Source of the DNA: CAZVCG01 sp964649675 | GTDB lineage: Bacteria; Pseudomonadota; Alphaproteobacteria; UBA9219 | DNA length: 64,000 bases | Reading direction: 5' to 3' | Assembly: GCA_964649675.1 (NCBI GenBank) | Contig: CAZYPX010000001.1 | Location: 1-64,000 of the forward strand | In this document: piece after piece, positions 49,194-59,771 of the stretch | Layout: each line of letters begins with the position of its first letter | How positions within the stretch are numbered: the stretch's first letter is position 1 | Translations under genes and position numbers: made by a program | Notes under the pieces: model-generated | Told to the model about the DNA's origin: nothing | Seen by the model: only the letters and a program-made list of their open reading frames with translations | Database searches by the model: none

Positions 49194-52118
49194 TCAATGC
49201 GCCTCGGCCCAGTTTTTGGCGTGCCCCGCTTCGGCCACCAAAGGCACGTTCAATTTCACCGCCGGAAGCGGCGCGTCCCGCATCACCTTTTTCACCGTCG
49301 CTGCCGTGGCCTCGATCTCTTTCAACGGAACCTCGAACACGAGTTCGTCATGCACCTGAAGCAACAGCTTTGCCTTCAGCCCATCGGCTTCCAGAGCGGG
49401 AGGCACGCGGATCATCGCGCGTTTCATGATGTCCGCCGCCGTGCCCTGAATGGGCGCGTTGATCGCTTGCCGCTCGGCGGCATTCCGGCGCACCGCCGTC
49501 TTTTCGTGGATTCCGGCGATATGCACACGCCGACCGAACAGCGTTTCGACAAAGCCGTGCTGCCGCGCGAAGGCCTTCGTTGCCTCCATCCAGTCGCGCA
49601 GTTCGTGGAAACGGTCGAGGTATTGGCGGATGAACTCCGCCGCCTCGCCTGGTGTCGTGCCGATCTGTTTCGCCAGCCCGAACCCGCTGATGCCGTAAAT
49701 GATGCCGAAATTGATGGCCTTGGCCTGACGGCGTTTTTCCGGTGTCATATCTTTCAGCGGAATGTCAAAAACCTGGCTGGCGGTGATGGCGTGAATGTCC
49801 GCGCCGTCATGAAACGCCTGAATGAGCGCCTCTACGCCCGCCATTTCAGCCGCCAAGCGCATCTCGATCTGCGAATAATCGACCGACATTAATTCATAAC
49901 CATCGGCGGCGACGAACGCGCGGCGGATCGCGCGGCCATCCTCCGTGCGGATGGGTATGTTCTGCAAATTGGGGGCGGTCGACGACAAGCGGCCCGTGGC
50001 CGCGCCCACCATCGAGTACGACGTGTGCACGCGGCCCGTTTTGGGGTCGATCTGCTCCGGCAGCGCATCGGTGTAGGTGGATTTCAGCTTGGAAAGGCCG
50101 CGCCAATCCAACACTTTGGCCACAACCTCAGGCCCTTGCTCAGCCAGCGGCTCAAGGACATCGACGCTAGTGGAATACGAGCCCGTTTTGCCTTTGCTGC
50201 CGCCCTGTAAGCCCATCTCTCCGAACAAAACGTCGCCCAATTGCTTGGGCGAGCCGACGTTGAACGGATGGCCCGCGAGTTTGTGAATTTCTTCTTCCAA
50301 GGCTTGCAAGCGCTTGGCAAGGCCGCCGCTTTGGGCCTTCAGTATGGCGGGGTCTATCCGCACGCCCGCGCGTTCCATGGCGGCTACCACGGGAATCAAG
50401 GGCTTTTCGATCCGCTCGTAAACGCGGGTTACATGCTGTTGCGCCACAAGCGGCTTAAGCAGCGTCCACAAGCGCAGGGTATAGTCCGCGTCTTCGGCGG
50501 CATAGTCGGTTGCCTTATCCAGCGGCACGCGGTCGAAAGTGATGCGGTTGCGGCCCGTTCCGGTCATGTCATCGAACGAGATCATCTTGTGCTGGAGGTG
50601 CTTAAGGGCCAGTTCGTCCAGTCCATGTCCGTGAAGGCCTGCGCCCAGCGCGTACGACATCAAAATCGTGTCGTCGTATGAAATTATTTCAAGCCCAAAC
50701 TGCCCTAAAACTTGCATGTCGAACTTGAGGTTGTGCGCTATCTTTAGGATGGCGGGATCAGCCAACAACGCCTTCAAACCGTTGATAAGTTCCGCGGGCT
50801 TGATCTGGCGCGGGGGCTTGCTCTCGTCTGAAAAAAGCCCTTCGCCTCCTGTGCTGGAGGGATCGACGTGACCGACAGGAACATAACAGGCTTTGCCGGG
50901 TTTTATGGCCAGCGATACGCCCACAAGTTGCGTGGTGGAGGGAGTTAGCGAGGTCGTCTCGGTGTCGAAGGCGACGAAGCCCTGCTCATGCGCCGCATCA
51001 ATCCACCAGCGCAACCTCTTGGTATCCTGAACAACTTCGTAATCGCGATCCTCGTGGCTCAGCATCTTTTGGAGCGCGGCATGGGACTCGCGATCGTAAG
51101 GGTTCGCGCCCATGCCAAGGTAGTCGGACACACGGCGCAGTTGCGCCGGTTGGGCTTGGTGAATTTCGGGAGTTTTGAGCGGCTCTTTTGCCGGTATCGG
51201 CGATTCTTTTGCAGGCCCTAAACCGCATTCTTCGACATCGCCTGTGGCAAGGCCTTTTTGCTCGATCCGCGCGAGGATGGAGCGGAAACCCTGAGTTTCC
51301 AGAAAGCTTTTCAGGCCGTCGAGGTGATCGGGCCGCGCCACCAGTTCATTGAGCGGCATAGGCAGCGGGGCCTTGTCGGTCAACGTCACCAGTTTTTTGG
51401 AAATGCGGGCCTGCTCGGCGAACTCGGTAAGCGCTTCACGGCGTTTGGGCTGCCTGATCTCGCTTGCCTTGGCGAGCAAGGTTTCCAGATCGCCGTATTC
51501 GTTGATGAGTTGGGCCGCCGTTTTTACCCCGATTCCGGGGACGCCGGGGATGTTGTCGGTGCTGTCGCCCGCCAAAGCCTGAACGTCGATGACCTTCGAC
51601 GGCATCACGCCGAACTTGGCCTCGACTTCCTTGTGGCCGATGGGTGTGGCTTTCATGGGGTCGAACATCTCGATCCCCGGGCGGACCAGCTGCATCAAGT
51701 CCTTATCAGTCCCGACGATGCGCACGTTCCGCCCATGCGCCAAGGCTTCCGTGGCATACGAGGCGATCAGGTCGTCGGCCTCATAGCCCTGCAGCTCCAG
51801 CGCGGGAATTCCATAGGCTCTCGTGGCCTCGCGGATCAGCGGAAACTGGGGGATCAGCTCGGGCGGCGGCGGCGGCCTGTGGGCCTTATAGTCGGGGTAG
51901 ATGTCGTTGCGGAAGGTCTTCCTTTCCGCGTCAAAAATCACAGCGATGTGCGCAGCCTTAAGGTCAGTAAGCAGCTTTTGCAGCATGTTGCAAAAGCCAT
52001 AGACCGCGTTGACAGGCGTGCCGTCGGCTCGCGTCATGGGCGGCAGGGCATGAAAAGCCCGAAAGATAAAGCCGGAGCCATCAACAAGGTACAAAGTTTC
52101 GGAATGAGCGGGGTTCAT
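49194..52118 (-). CDS. polA: DNA polymerase I
   Basis: A 974-residue repair and lagging-strand polymerase with three domains. Seen: 5'-3' exonuclease (about 1-295; YLVDGSGFIFRAFHALPP, ALAGDSTDNIPGVPGIGVKTA); 3'-5' exonuclease (about 365-560) with intact DEDD start FVAFDTETTSL, so proofreading is probably active, unlike in Bacillus or Thermus; polymerase (about 580-974) with motif A MSVDYSQIEMRL, motif B RRQAKAINFGIIYG and motif C LQVHDELVFEV. Length and order are standard for alphaproteobacteria. It is the first certain core gene right of the att site and has a terminator downstream. Confidence 0.96.
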   Translation of the reverse strand: MNPAHSETLYLVDGSGFIFRAFHALPPMTRADGTPVNAVYGFCNMLQKLLTDLKAAHIAVIFDAERKTFRNDIYPDYKAHRPPPPPELIPQFPLIREATRAYGIPALELQGYEADDLIASYATEALAHGRNVRIVGTDKDLMQLVRPGIEMFDPMKATPIGHKEVEAKFGVMPSKVIDVQALAGDSTDNIPGVPGIGVKTAAQLINEYGDLETLLAKASEIRQPKRREALTEFAEQARISKKLVTLTDKAPLPMPLNELVARPDHLDGLKSFLETQGFRSILARIEQKGLATGDVEECGLGPAKESPIPAKEPLKTPEIHQAQPAQLRRVSDYLGMGANPYDRESHAALQKMLSHEDRDYEVVQDTKRLRWWIDAAHEQGFVAFDTETTSLTPSTTQLVGVSLAIKPGKACYVPVGHVDPSSTGGEGLFSDESKPPRQIKPAELINGLKALLADPAILKIAHNLKFDMQVLGQFGLEIISYDDTILMSYALGAGLHGHGLDELALKHLQHKMISFDDMTGTGRNRITFDRVPLDKATDYAAEDADYTLRLWTLLKPLVAQQHVTRVYERIEKPLIPVVAAMERAGVRIDPAILKAQSGGLAKRLQALEEEIHKLAGHPFNVGSPKQLGDVLFGEMGLQGGSKGKTGSYSTSVDVLEPLAEQGPEVVAKVLDWRGLSKLKSTYTDALPEQIDPKTGRVHTSYSMVGAATGRLSSTAPNLQNIPIRTEDGRAIRRAFVAADGYELMSVDYSQIEMRLAAEMAGVEALIQAFHDGADIHAITASQVFDIPLKDMTPEKRRQAKAINFGIIYGISGFGLAKQIGTTPGEAAEFIRQYLDRFHELRDWMEATKAFARQHGFVETLFGRRVHIAGIHEKTAVRRNAAERQAINAPIQGTAADIMKRAMIRVPPALEADGLKAKLLLQVHDELVFEVPLKEIEATAATVKKVMRDAPLPAVKLNVPLVAEAGHAKNWAEAH

Positions 52119-52206
52119 GAGCCCATTCTGGCAGGAACAAAGGGGTGGGGCTAGGGGTTACTGTCTTGTATGGACACGACGTTAATTCGTGTTTTAGTGT
52201 CGTGAC

Positions 52207-52785
52207 ATGGGTACGATTTTCGCCGAAACCGACCGCCTTCGCTTGCGCGCTCTTGAAAAACGCGACCTGCCGCGCTTTCCCGAATTCCTCAATGACTGGG
52301 ATGTCGTGAAATGGTTGGCGCGCGTTCCCTATCCTTACAGCATGGATGACGCCATGTGGTGGTTCGATCATATCCAAGAAGCCTATCGCAAGAACCAATC
52401 GGAATTTTTTGTCATCGCCAGCAAAGAAGATGTGCTTATGGGCGCGCTTGGCTTTCATGCGCTTACCCTGTCCGAGCCAAAAGAGGGCGAACTTGAAATC
52501 GGCTATTGGTTGGCTAAACCTTATTGGGGAAGCGGCTTGATGAGTGAAGCGGTGACCGCTGCATTGCCGCTCGTGTTTGCGCGCCCCGAAATTACAAAAC
52601 TTACGTCATTCACCGATCCCGACAATCAAGCCTCGCAAAACGTGTTGCGTAAATCAGGCTTGCGCTATCTCGGCATTCATCCCTGCACAGCAAAAGGCCG
52701 TCTTCGCGGCAGCGATACCGCCACGCTTTGGGAAATGACGCGGGAGGATTACCTCACCAATTTCCCCACAACCTGCGCGGTGTAG
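52207..52785 (+). CDS. RimJ/RimL-type GNAT acetyltransferase
   Basis: A 192-residue acetyltransferase. Seen: ETDRLRLRALEKRDLPRF at the N-terminus, IGYWLAKPYWGSGLMSEAV (about 98-116) with the acetyl-CoA loop G-S-G, and NQASQNVLRKSGLRYLG near 140-156, the standard RimJ/RimL pattern. Targets in this group include ribosomal proteins and small amines; the real one is unknown. Divergent from polA across an 88-base promoter with CACGAC/GTCGTG arms, and convergent with hrcA, which it overlaps by 37 bases. Confidence 0.85.
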   Translation: MGTIFAETDRLRLRALEKRDLPRFPEFLNDWDVVKWLARVPYPYSMDDAMWWFDHIQEAYRKNQSEFFVIASKEDVLMGALGFHALTLSEPKEGELEIGYWLAKPYWGSGLMSEAVTAALPLVFARPEITKLTSFTDPDNQASQNVLRKSGLRYLGIHPCTAKGRLRGSDTATLWEMTREDYLTNFPTTCAV

Positions 52786-53783
52786 TCGACCATCGGGATG
52801 ATGCGGGCGTAGTTCATGCGCACGGGACCGATGACGCCGATGGCGCCGATCACGTGTTCCTGACGGTTTTTATAAGGCGCGACGATCACGCTGCAGCCCG
52901 CATTGGCGAACAGAGCGTTTTCCGCACCGATGAAAATCTGCACACCTTCCGCGCCTTGCGTGGCTTGGAGCAAACGAGCCATAGCTTCCTCGGTTTCCAG
53001 TGCATCGAACAACTGACGCACGCGTTCGACATCGGCCAAGGCGTTCACATCTTCGAGCAAGCGCGCCTGACCGCGAATGAGAAGCTGCCCCGCGCCTTGC
53101 TGGCCCGACCAAACGGCAAGGCCCGCCTCGATCAGCTTGCGCGTGAGTTCATCAATCTCGGCGCGGCGTTGGTTCATATCGTTTTCGATGTCGCGCTGAA
53201 CTTCGGCTAGATTGCGTCCCGCAAGCTGGCGGTTCAGATAATTCGCCGCCATCGTGAGCGTGCCCGCATCAAGGCCGAGCGGCGCTTCGATCACGCGGTT
53301 TTCGACAAGCCCGTCTTCAGTCACAAGAATAACGAGAACGCGGCCTGGCGAAAGATTCACAAACTCTATCTGACGCAAAGGTCGATCCATCTTCGGCGCA
53401 AGCACAAGGCCCGCGCATGATGACAAGCCCGCCAGCGCGTTCGTGGCATTCGCCAATACATCGGCGAGATTTTTGCCTTGCGCGGCGCATTGAGCCTCGA
53501 TGTTTTTCTTTTCATCCGCCGCAAGGTCGCCGACTTCCAGCAAGCCATCGACGAAAAAGCGCAGGCCCCTATCGGTAGGCACGCGGCCCGCCGAAATGTG
53601 CGGCGCGTGGAGCAGGCCATGGCCTTCCAACTCGGCCATCACGTGGCGGATGCTAGCGGGCGAGAGCGTCATGCCCAAGCGTTCGGCAACCGCGCGCGAG
53701 CCGACTGGCTCGCCCGTCGACATGTAGGCGTCGACGATTTGTTTCAAAACGTCGCGCGAACGTTGGTTGAGGGTGGAGAACAT
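52749..53783 (-). CDS. hrcA: Heat-inducible transcription repressor HrcA
   Basis: A 344-residue repressor of groESL/dnaK-type heat-shock operons. Seen: winged helix RSRDVLKQIVDAYMSTGEPVGSR (pieces at about 8-30), the LSPASIRHVMAELE recognition helix, HISAGRVPTDRGLRFFVD, a middle GAF-like domain and the C-terminal VIGPVRMNYARIIPMVDY signature. HrcA binds CIRCE operators; no CIRCE palindrome is visible in this window, including upstream of hrcA itself, so its targets must lie elsewhere. In many alphaproteobacteria grpE follows hrcA; here a GNAT gene overlaps its end instead. Confidence 0.94.
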   Translation of the reverse strand: MFSTLNQRSRDVLKQIVDAYMSTGEPVGSRAVAERLGMTLSPASIRHVMAELEGHGLLHAPHISAGRVPTDRGLRFFVDGLLEVGDLAADEKKNIEAQCAAQGKNLADVLANATNALAGLSSCAGLVLAPKMDRPLRQIEFVNLSPGRVLVILVTEDGLVENRVIEAPLGLDAGTLTMAANYLNRQLAGRNLAEVQRDIENDMNQRRAEIDELTRKLIEAGLAVWSGQQGAGQLLIRGQARLLEDVNALADVERVRQLFDALETEEAMARLLQATQGAEGVQIFIGAENALFANAGCSVIVAPYKNRQEHVIGAIGVIGPVRMNYARIIPMVDYTAQVVGKLVR

Positions 53784-53973
53784 GGGGGGATGTTAGGATA
53801 GAAAGGCTTGTTTGGTCAAAAGGGCCTTTCCTTTGCAATCATCCCCGTTATTCTCCTTCGCCGAGGCAAAGGAGGACATGTGCCGTAAAAACCCTGCGAA
53901 GCTTTCGTATAGTAGGGAAACGTGGGTTCAGTGGCGCCGGGTTACTGTTCTTGCGGGAAAGCCATCAATCGCT

Positions 53974-55788
<1,815 letters not shown>

Positions 55789-55820
55789 TTTGCGTCCCTT
55801 GTCTTTTCCTAAGTTTTCTA

Positions 55821-56489
55821 TCAGCCTGAAAAATATCCCCTAACGCCGGCGACAAGCGCCCAAACCGCCAACGGGGTCAAAGCAACGGCGGTGACGCGGT
55901 TGATTAAAACCACCGCCCCCTCGGTGAAATGGCGTCGGATCAACGCTGTTCCACCGCTCAACAAAAACCACCACAAAGACGAACCCAGAAAAATGCCACC
56001 GACGATGATGGCCGCTTCCTTACGGCCCTGCAAGCCTCCGAATGTCGCAACGACAGCCATAACGCCGAAAAGCGTCGCGGGGTTAGTAATGGTGATCAGA
56101 AAGCTGCTGACCATAGCTTTAGCAAGACCTGTAACTTTAACGCCAAGTTTGGCTAATCGCTTTTCCTCAACATCTTCAGGCTCAGGCTGGCGCGGCTTGT
56201 CACGCCAAGTGTGCCAAGCGATGAAAAGCAAAAAAGCCCCGCCGACAATATAAATCGGGTGAGTGTGGTTCCGTATAATTTCCATAATTGCCGCAAGAGC
56301 AAATGCGGCAACCGCGCTAAAAAGAGCGTCCGCAAAAGCCGCACCGAATCCCGTTGCAAACCCAGCCATCATGCCTTTTTGAAGGGTGCGGCGGATGCAA
56401 AGCAAACCGACCGGACCGACCGGAGCCGCCACCATAATCCCCAGCATGATGCCACGGTATAAAACGCCAATTTCGTCAAACAGACTCAA
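55821..56489 (-). CDS. LysE family amino-acid exporter
   Basis: A 222-residue inner-membrane transporter with six predicted helices. Seen: the LysE/RhtB signature GIMVAAPVGPVGLLCIRRTL at about 17-36, GFGAAFADALFSAVAAFAL, and FLITITNPATLFG at about 133-145, where the Asn-Pro pair is conserved. LysE proteins export basic or other amino acids by proton antiport. It lies 20 kb from the arginine cluster, in the core region, so a link with it is not implied by position. It shares strand with typA, 32 bases ahead of it. Confidence 0.85.
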   Translation of the reverse strand: MSLFDEIGVLYRGIMLGIMVAAPVGPVGLLCIRRTLQKGMMAGFATGFGAAFADALFSAVAAFALAAIMEIIRNHTHPIYIVGGAFLLFIAWHTWRDKPRQPEPEDVEEKRLAKLGVKVTGLAKAMVSSFLITITNPATLFGVMAVVATFGGLQGRKEAAIIVGGIFLGSSLWWFLLSGGTALIRRHFTEGAVVLINRVTAVALTPLAVWALVAGVRGYFSG

Positions 56490-56730
56490 AATTACCTCAG
56501 GGTTCCGTCTTTATCGCTGGGAGCTTATGACATTATTGCGTAGGGATCGCAAGATAGCAGCCTTTCATGGTTTATTACGTGTTTTCCTATGGAATTCCTT
56601 ATGTTTCAAGCGACTCGCCCCCATCGTTGCACAAGCCAAATAACATTAATGGGCCGGAGAGCGCAAAGGCCCTGTCCGGGAAAATGTCTTTTCTTCTCTT
56701 CTGTGGCTCAACCTTTTGCGTTTCGCAGAT

Positions 56731-56758
56731 AAAAAAGCCGTGGACTTTTTATCCGGCT
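56731..56758 (-). terminator. Possible terminator at the end of the GCS2 gene
   Basis: On the reverse strand AGCCG and CGGCT (5 bp, 13-nt loop) are followed by six T. The stem starts within the last codons. It is weak but well placed; the 230-base stretch onward to lysE has no supported gene. Confidence 0.4.
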
Positions 56759-58002
56759 GCGGTCTTTGGTCCAAGAGCGTTTGTTATCGCTTCGAGTTTT
56801 TCCCACAACGGTGTCTGCGCGGCGAATTCGGCGCAGTTGAACCTGGCGACTTCTTCAAGGCTTTGCGTTGCCTCCCAAAGCCGTTGTTGCCTTTTGGCGC
56901 TGTTCCCACGCTCTAATATATTCTCAAGCATCTTCATGTGCGGCTCATAACCGAGTTTTTTGGTGATGTTTTCGACACGTGAAGCCCAGCTTTTTATATC
57001 GTCGCAAAGAGGCGTAGTGTCGCCTTGGTTGTTCATAACAAGCCGCGCATCCAGGCCATAGCGCATGGTGCGCCATTTGTTTTCACGCGAGCGCCATACA
57101 TTTGGCCGCGGCATTTCGTCGATCCAACTTTGGTGTTCGTCAAACCAGTGCGCCAAAAGATGAACAAAGGCGACGATGGCCATGCCCTCGGTTATGGTGG
57201 AAGGCTGGTCACAAACCCTGATCTCGAGCGTACCGTAATTGGGCGAAGGCCGTAGATCCCACCACAAATCCTTAAGTTTATGGATCGAGCCGGCGCGAAA
57301 CAGAGCGCGGCATAACTGGACGTAGCCCTGCCAATCCTGAAAGTAATAAGGCGATCCGGAAATAGGCATGGATTCCGCCACGGTCGGCCGCATGGAAGCA
57401 AGCCCCGTAAAAACGCCTTCCTCAAAAGGCGAGCTGGCGCTAAGCGCGATCAGATGCGGCAGGAAGTGCATAAAGAAGTTGTTGTAGCGGACACACTCTT
57501 CCGCGTCCTTCATGCCCAAATGAATGTGCATGCCCAGCGCGCCAAAACGCGTGCGTAAAATCTGCCGTTCTTCGGTCAGCCGGAAATAGCGCTCGTTCTG
57601 TGTGCTGACCGTGTCGGCCTGTTTGATGGTCGGAGGTCTGCCGGTTCCCGTCAACAAAAGCTCGCGTTTTTCGCAAGCCTGCGACAGTTTGGCTATTTCC
57701 TGCATGATTTGAGATTCGGTCTCGCCAACGGTCTCGCCAATGGCCGATGTGACTTCAACCATGTGCTGTAAGCCCTCTTCCTTAATGTAAGGGGAAGCCA
57801 AAGTGCCAACGATATCGGGTCCAACGTTGGCCGGCAAAAGGGTTTTATGGTCAAGCAAGCCCAGCTCGAACTCTACCCCTAGCGTCAAATGCTTGCTTGC
57901 CGCGAAAACAAGTTGATCGTCGATTTCCTTAAATTGACGCCGTTCGTTGGTGTTGCGCTTTTTCGCATCGAACAAATTGGTTAACCACTTGACGACAGCC
58001 AA
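56749..58002 (-). CDS. GCS2/YbdK-type glutamate-cysteine ligase-like protein
   Basis: A 417-residue carboxylate-amine ligase of the GCS2 family. Seen: TLGVEFELGLLDHKT (about 39-53) with the metal-binding glutamates, HMVEVTS (about 80), FGALGMHIHLGM (about 152-163), ALSASSPFEEGVFTGLASMRP, and GTLEIRVCDQP (about 258). It is most like the YbdK/carboxylate-amine ligase group; weak gamma-glutamylcysteine synthetase activity is known for E. coli YbdK. In alphaproteobacteria lacking plant-type GshA such a protein may make glutathione, but that needs the rest of the genome. It is the general GCS2 copy, in contrast to the cluster one at 38494-39606. Confidence 0.82.
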   Translation of the reverse strand: MAVVKWLTNLFDAKKRNTNERRQFKEIDDQLVFAASKHLTLGVEFELGLLDHKTLLPANVGPDIVGTLASPYIKEEGLQHMVEVTSAIGETVGETESQIMQEIAKLSQACEKRELLLTGTGRPPTIKQADTVSTQNERYFRLTEERQILRTRFGALGMHIHLGMKDAEECVRYNNFFMHFLPHLIALSASSPFEEGVFTGLASMRPTVAESMPISGSPYYFQDWQGYVQLCRALFRAGSIHKLKDLWWDLRPSPNYGTLEIRVCDQPSTITEGMAIVAFVHLLAHWFDEHQSWIDEMPRPNVWRSRENKWRTMRYGLDARLVMNNQGDTTPLCDDIKSWASRVENITKKLGYEPHMKMLENILERGNSAKRQQRLWEATQSLEEVARFNCAEFAAQTPLWEKLEAITNALGPKTAAG

Positions 58003-58145
58003 AACCGACCTCTTCTGTGTTGTTGACGTGAATTTGCAAAAGGAGCGTTGATTTTTAGCAAAAAAATCCTGAAACGAGAAACAATTTCGCTTTCATGCGC
58101 GGAAGGCACTAAAATTGCTTGTTATTTTTCTCTGTCTCAAGATCG

Positions 58146-58613
58146 CTAATAAGACGAATTCCGCATTAAACAGTTTCTCACCGCATAGGCGCATTGCTCG
58201 TCTTCGGTTAGAAACCCTCCGGTAGGGCCGCTGTAATTCACCCTTTTTACAAGGCTTTTTTCAAAAATCACGTGTACGGCGCAAAAGCGGCGCTCGCTTA
58301 CATCGCCGCCAAACGACAAGCTTTCACCAAGCGCATCCCAAAAATTCCCAGTCGGCCGCCCCCGCCGGTTAAAGGACGTTACGGTTCGCGTCCGCTCGAT
58401 CCTCCCGTTACCAGAATCATAGGCCCAGACCTCAAGGCCACCCTCTTTTCCTTTGCGCTTGGGAATTCCCATGCAGGCAAAAACCTGTTCTTTCGTCATG
58501 CCAAGCATAAGCTGTTGGGCCGTTTCGGAGTCTTGCGCTCGTTGAACGGCGCAGGCGGAGACAAACAACAGGAAAAGGGCGATGCAAGGAGATTTCATGC
58601 GATTTTTCTTCAT
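58146..58613 (-). CDS. SmpA/OmlA-like lipoprotein
   Basis: A 155-residue lipoprotein. Seen: signal peptide KSPCIALFLLFVSAC (Cys at about 21, lipobox VSAC), the BamE/SmpA-type block QLMLGMTKEQVFACMGIPKRK (split; about 34-54) followed by EVWAYDSGNG, and a C-terminus with several Cys (CAVHVIF, EQCAYAVRNCL). These Cys could form disulfides in the periplasm. The family is often linked with outer-membrane integrity. It stands alone between the GCS2 gene and a divergent ATPase gene. The start may be at 58613 or 58598; both fit a signal peptide. Confidence 0.7.
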   Translation of the reverse strand: MKKNRMKSPCIALFLLFVSACAVQRAQDSETAQQLMLGMTKEQVFACMGIPKRKGKEGGLEVWAYDSGNGRIERTRTVTSFNRRGRPTGNFWDALGESLSFGGDVSERRFCAVHVIFEKSLVKRVNYSGPTGGFLTEDEQCAYAVRNCLMRNSSY

Positions 58614-58653
58614 ACGGGACGGGGCTTTGTGCTTGATGAATTCGGCCTGTTCA

Positions 58654-58689
58654 AAAAGAGCGTCATGGGACGCTTTTCCTTTTTATAAT
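58654..58689 (+). other. Hairpin and TATAAT box before the ATPase gene
   Basis: AGCGTC-ATGG-GACGCT (58659-58674) is followed by T-rich sequence and TATAAT at 58684-58689. The hairpin resembles a terminator, yet it sits in a divergent intergenic region. It could be an attenuator, or the T-run may simply be part of the promoter of the 58776 gene. Confidence 0.35.
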
Positions 58690-58775
58690 ATTAGACTCAC
58701 ACGGCGCGTCTTGCCAACAGGCAGAATCGCCGCAATACTGAACCCGTCTTGTTGGCACCAAAGATAAAGGCCTGA

Positions 58776-59765
58776 ATGACACAGCCGGATAAACGCGAGG
58801 CCTATGACCCGGAAAACACATGGCTCCATGATCTTGATTTCGTGGATATGTACGTTTCCCTGTATCGTGACTTTCCAAGTTACTGCCAAGTCATAGAACC
58901 CGACGCCTTTTCAGTAATTACGCGACATGTGCCGCAATCATATCAAGCCGATATTCGCCAATTGCGCCACGAACTGGAAATGGCGCTTGAGGGCCGCGAG
59001 GAAGCCAGCATCCTTTATGATGGCTTACGTCTGCGCGCGAGCAAAATTGTCACCACACGGGGTGAAACGTGGGTCGCGTTGCGTCGCGTTGCGGATAGGC
59101 CGCCCTTGATCGAAAGTTTGGGCTTCACCATCCCCATTACGCAATTGCTCCGTGAATTGGGAAGGCGCGAAGGACTCGTCCTCGTTTGCGGAGGGACGGG
59201 TCAAGGCAAGACCACCACGGCCAGCGCGCTGCTTTATGATTATCTCAATCGCTTTGGCGGCCTGGCGTTTAGCATAGAAGATCCTGTGGAATATCTGCTG
59301 GACGGAAGTCATGGCGAGTCGGGCCTCTGTTACCAGGTCGAAGCTCAACACGATGACGATTGGGCAAAATACTTGAAGCGCGGGTTGCGATGGAATCCCC
59401 GTTACATTATGGTCGGCGAGGTGCGCACGCCTCAGGCAGCCAACCAATTGCTGCGCGCAGCGAATTCCGGCCATCTGGTGATTACAACGATGCATGCCGG
59501 CTCCATTGAGGAAGCGCTGGATGGTCTGTTGCAACTTGCTTTCCAAGCCATCGGCGAGATGGCGCCGACATTGCTGGCTTCGGGCCTTACGGCGGTCATG
59601 CACCAAAGTTTTCTTTCCCACTCGGTCGGAACGCGATTGTACGTCACGGAAAGCGCAAGCCTAGGAGAACCTGTGCGGGCGCTTATACGCGAACGCCGTA
59701 TCGGTCAAATCACAACGTTCGTCGATCAGCAGGAAGCACGGAGGGCGCATAAGCCAAGGGGATAG
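58776..59765 (+). CDS. PilT/DotB-like secretion ATPase, orphan
   Basis: A 329-residue hexameric ATPase of the secretion/pilus superfamily. Seen: an N-terminal domain (about 1-125), Walker A CGGTGQGKTTTASALL (about 137-152), the Asp box SIEDPVEYLL (about 168), Walker B IMVGEVRTPQAANQLL (about 211) and the His box VITTMHAGS (about 236). It resembles DotB of Dot/Icm type IV systems and PilT retraction motors, which are close relatives. No other secretion or pilus gene is nearby, so the partner complex must be elsewhere or lost. All catalytic motifs are intact. Confidence 0.75.
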   Translation: MTQPDKREAYDPENTWLHDLDFVDMYVSLYRDFPSYCQVIEPDAFSVITRHVPQSYQADIRQLRHELEMALEGREEASILYDGLRLRASKIVTTRGETWVALRRVADRPPLIESLGFTIPITQLLRELGRREGLVLVCGGTGQGKTTTASALLYDYLNRFGGLAFSIEDPVEYLLDGSHGESGLCYQVEAQHDDDWAKYLKRGLRWNPRYIMVGEVRTPQAANQLLRAANSGHLVITTMHAGSIEEALDGLLQLAFQAIGEMAPTLLASGLTAVMHQSFLSHSVGTRLYVTESASLGEPVRALIRERRIGQITTFVDQQEARRAHKPRG

Positions 59766-59771
59766 CAGCGG

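Noticed and set aside
51258..52154. Plus-strand 298-codon frame opposite polA
   Set aside because: Antisense shadow of the DNA polymerase I gene, caused by high third-position GC; no family similarity.
53784..53973. CIRCE operator upstream of hrcA
   Set aside because: No TTAGCACTC-N9-GAGTGCTAA type palindrome is present.
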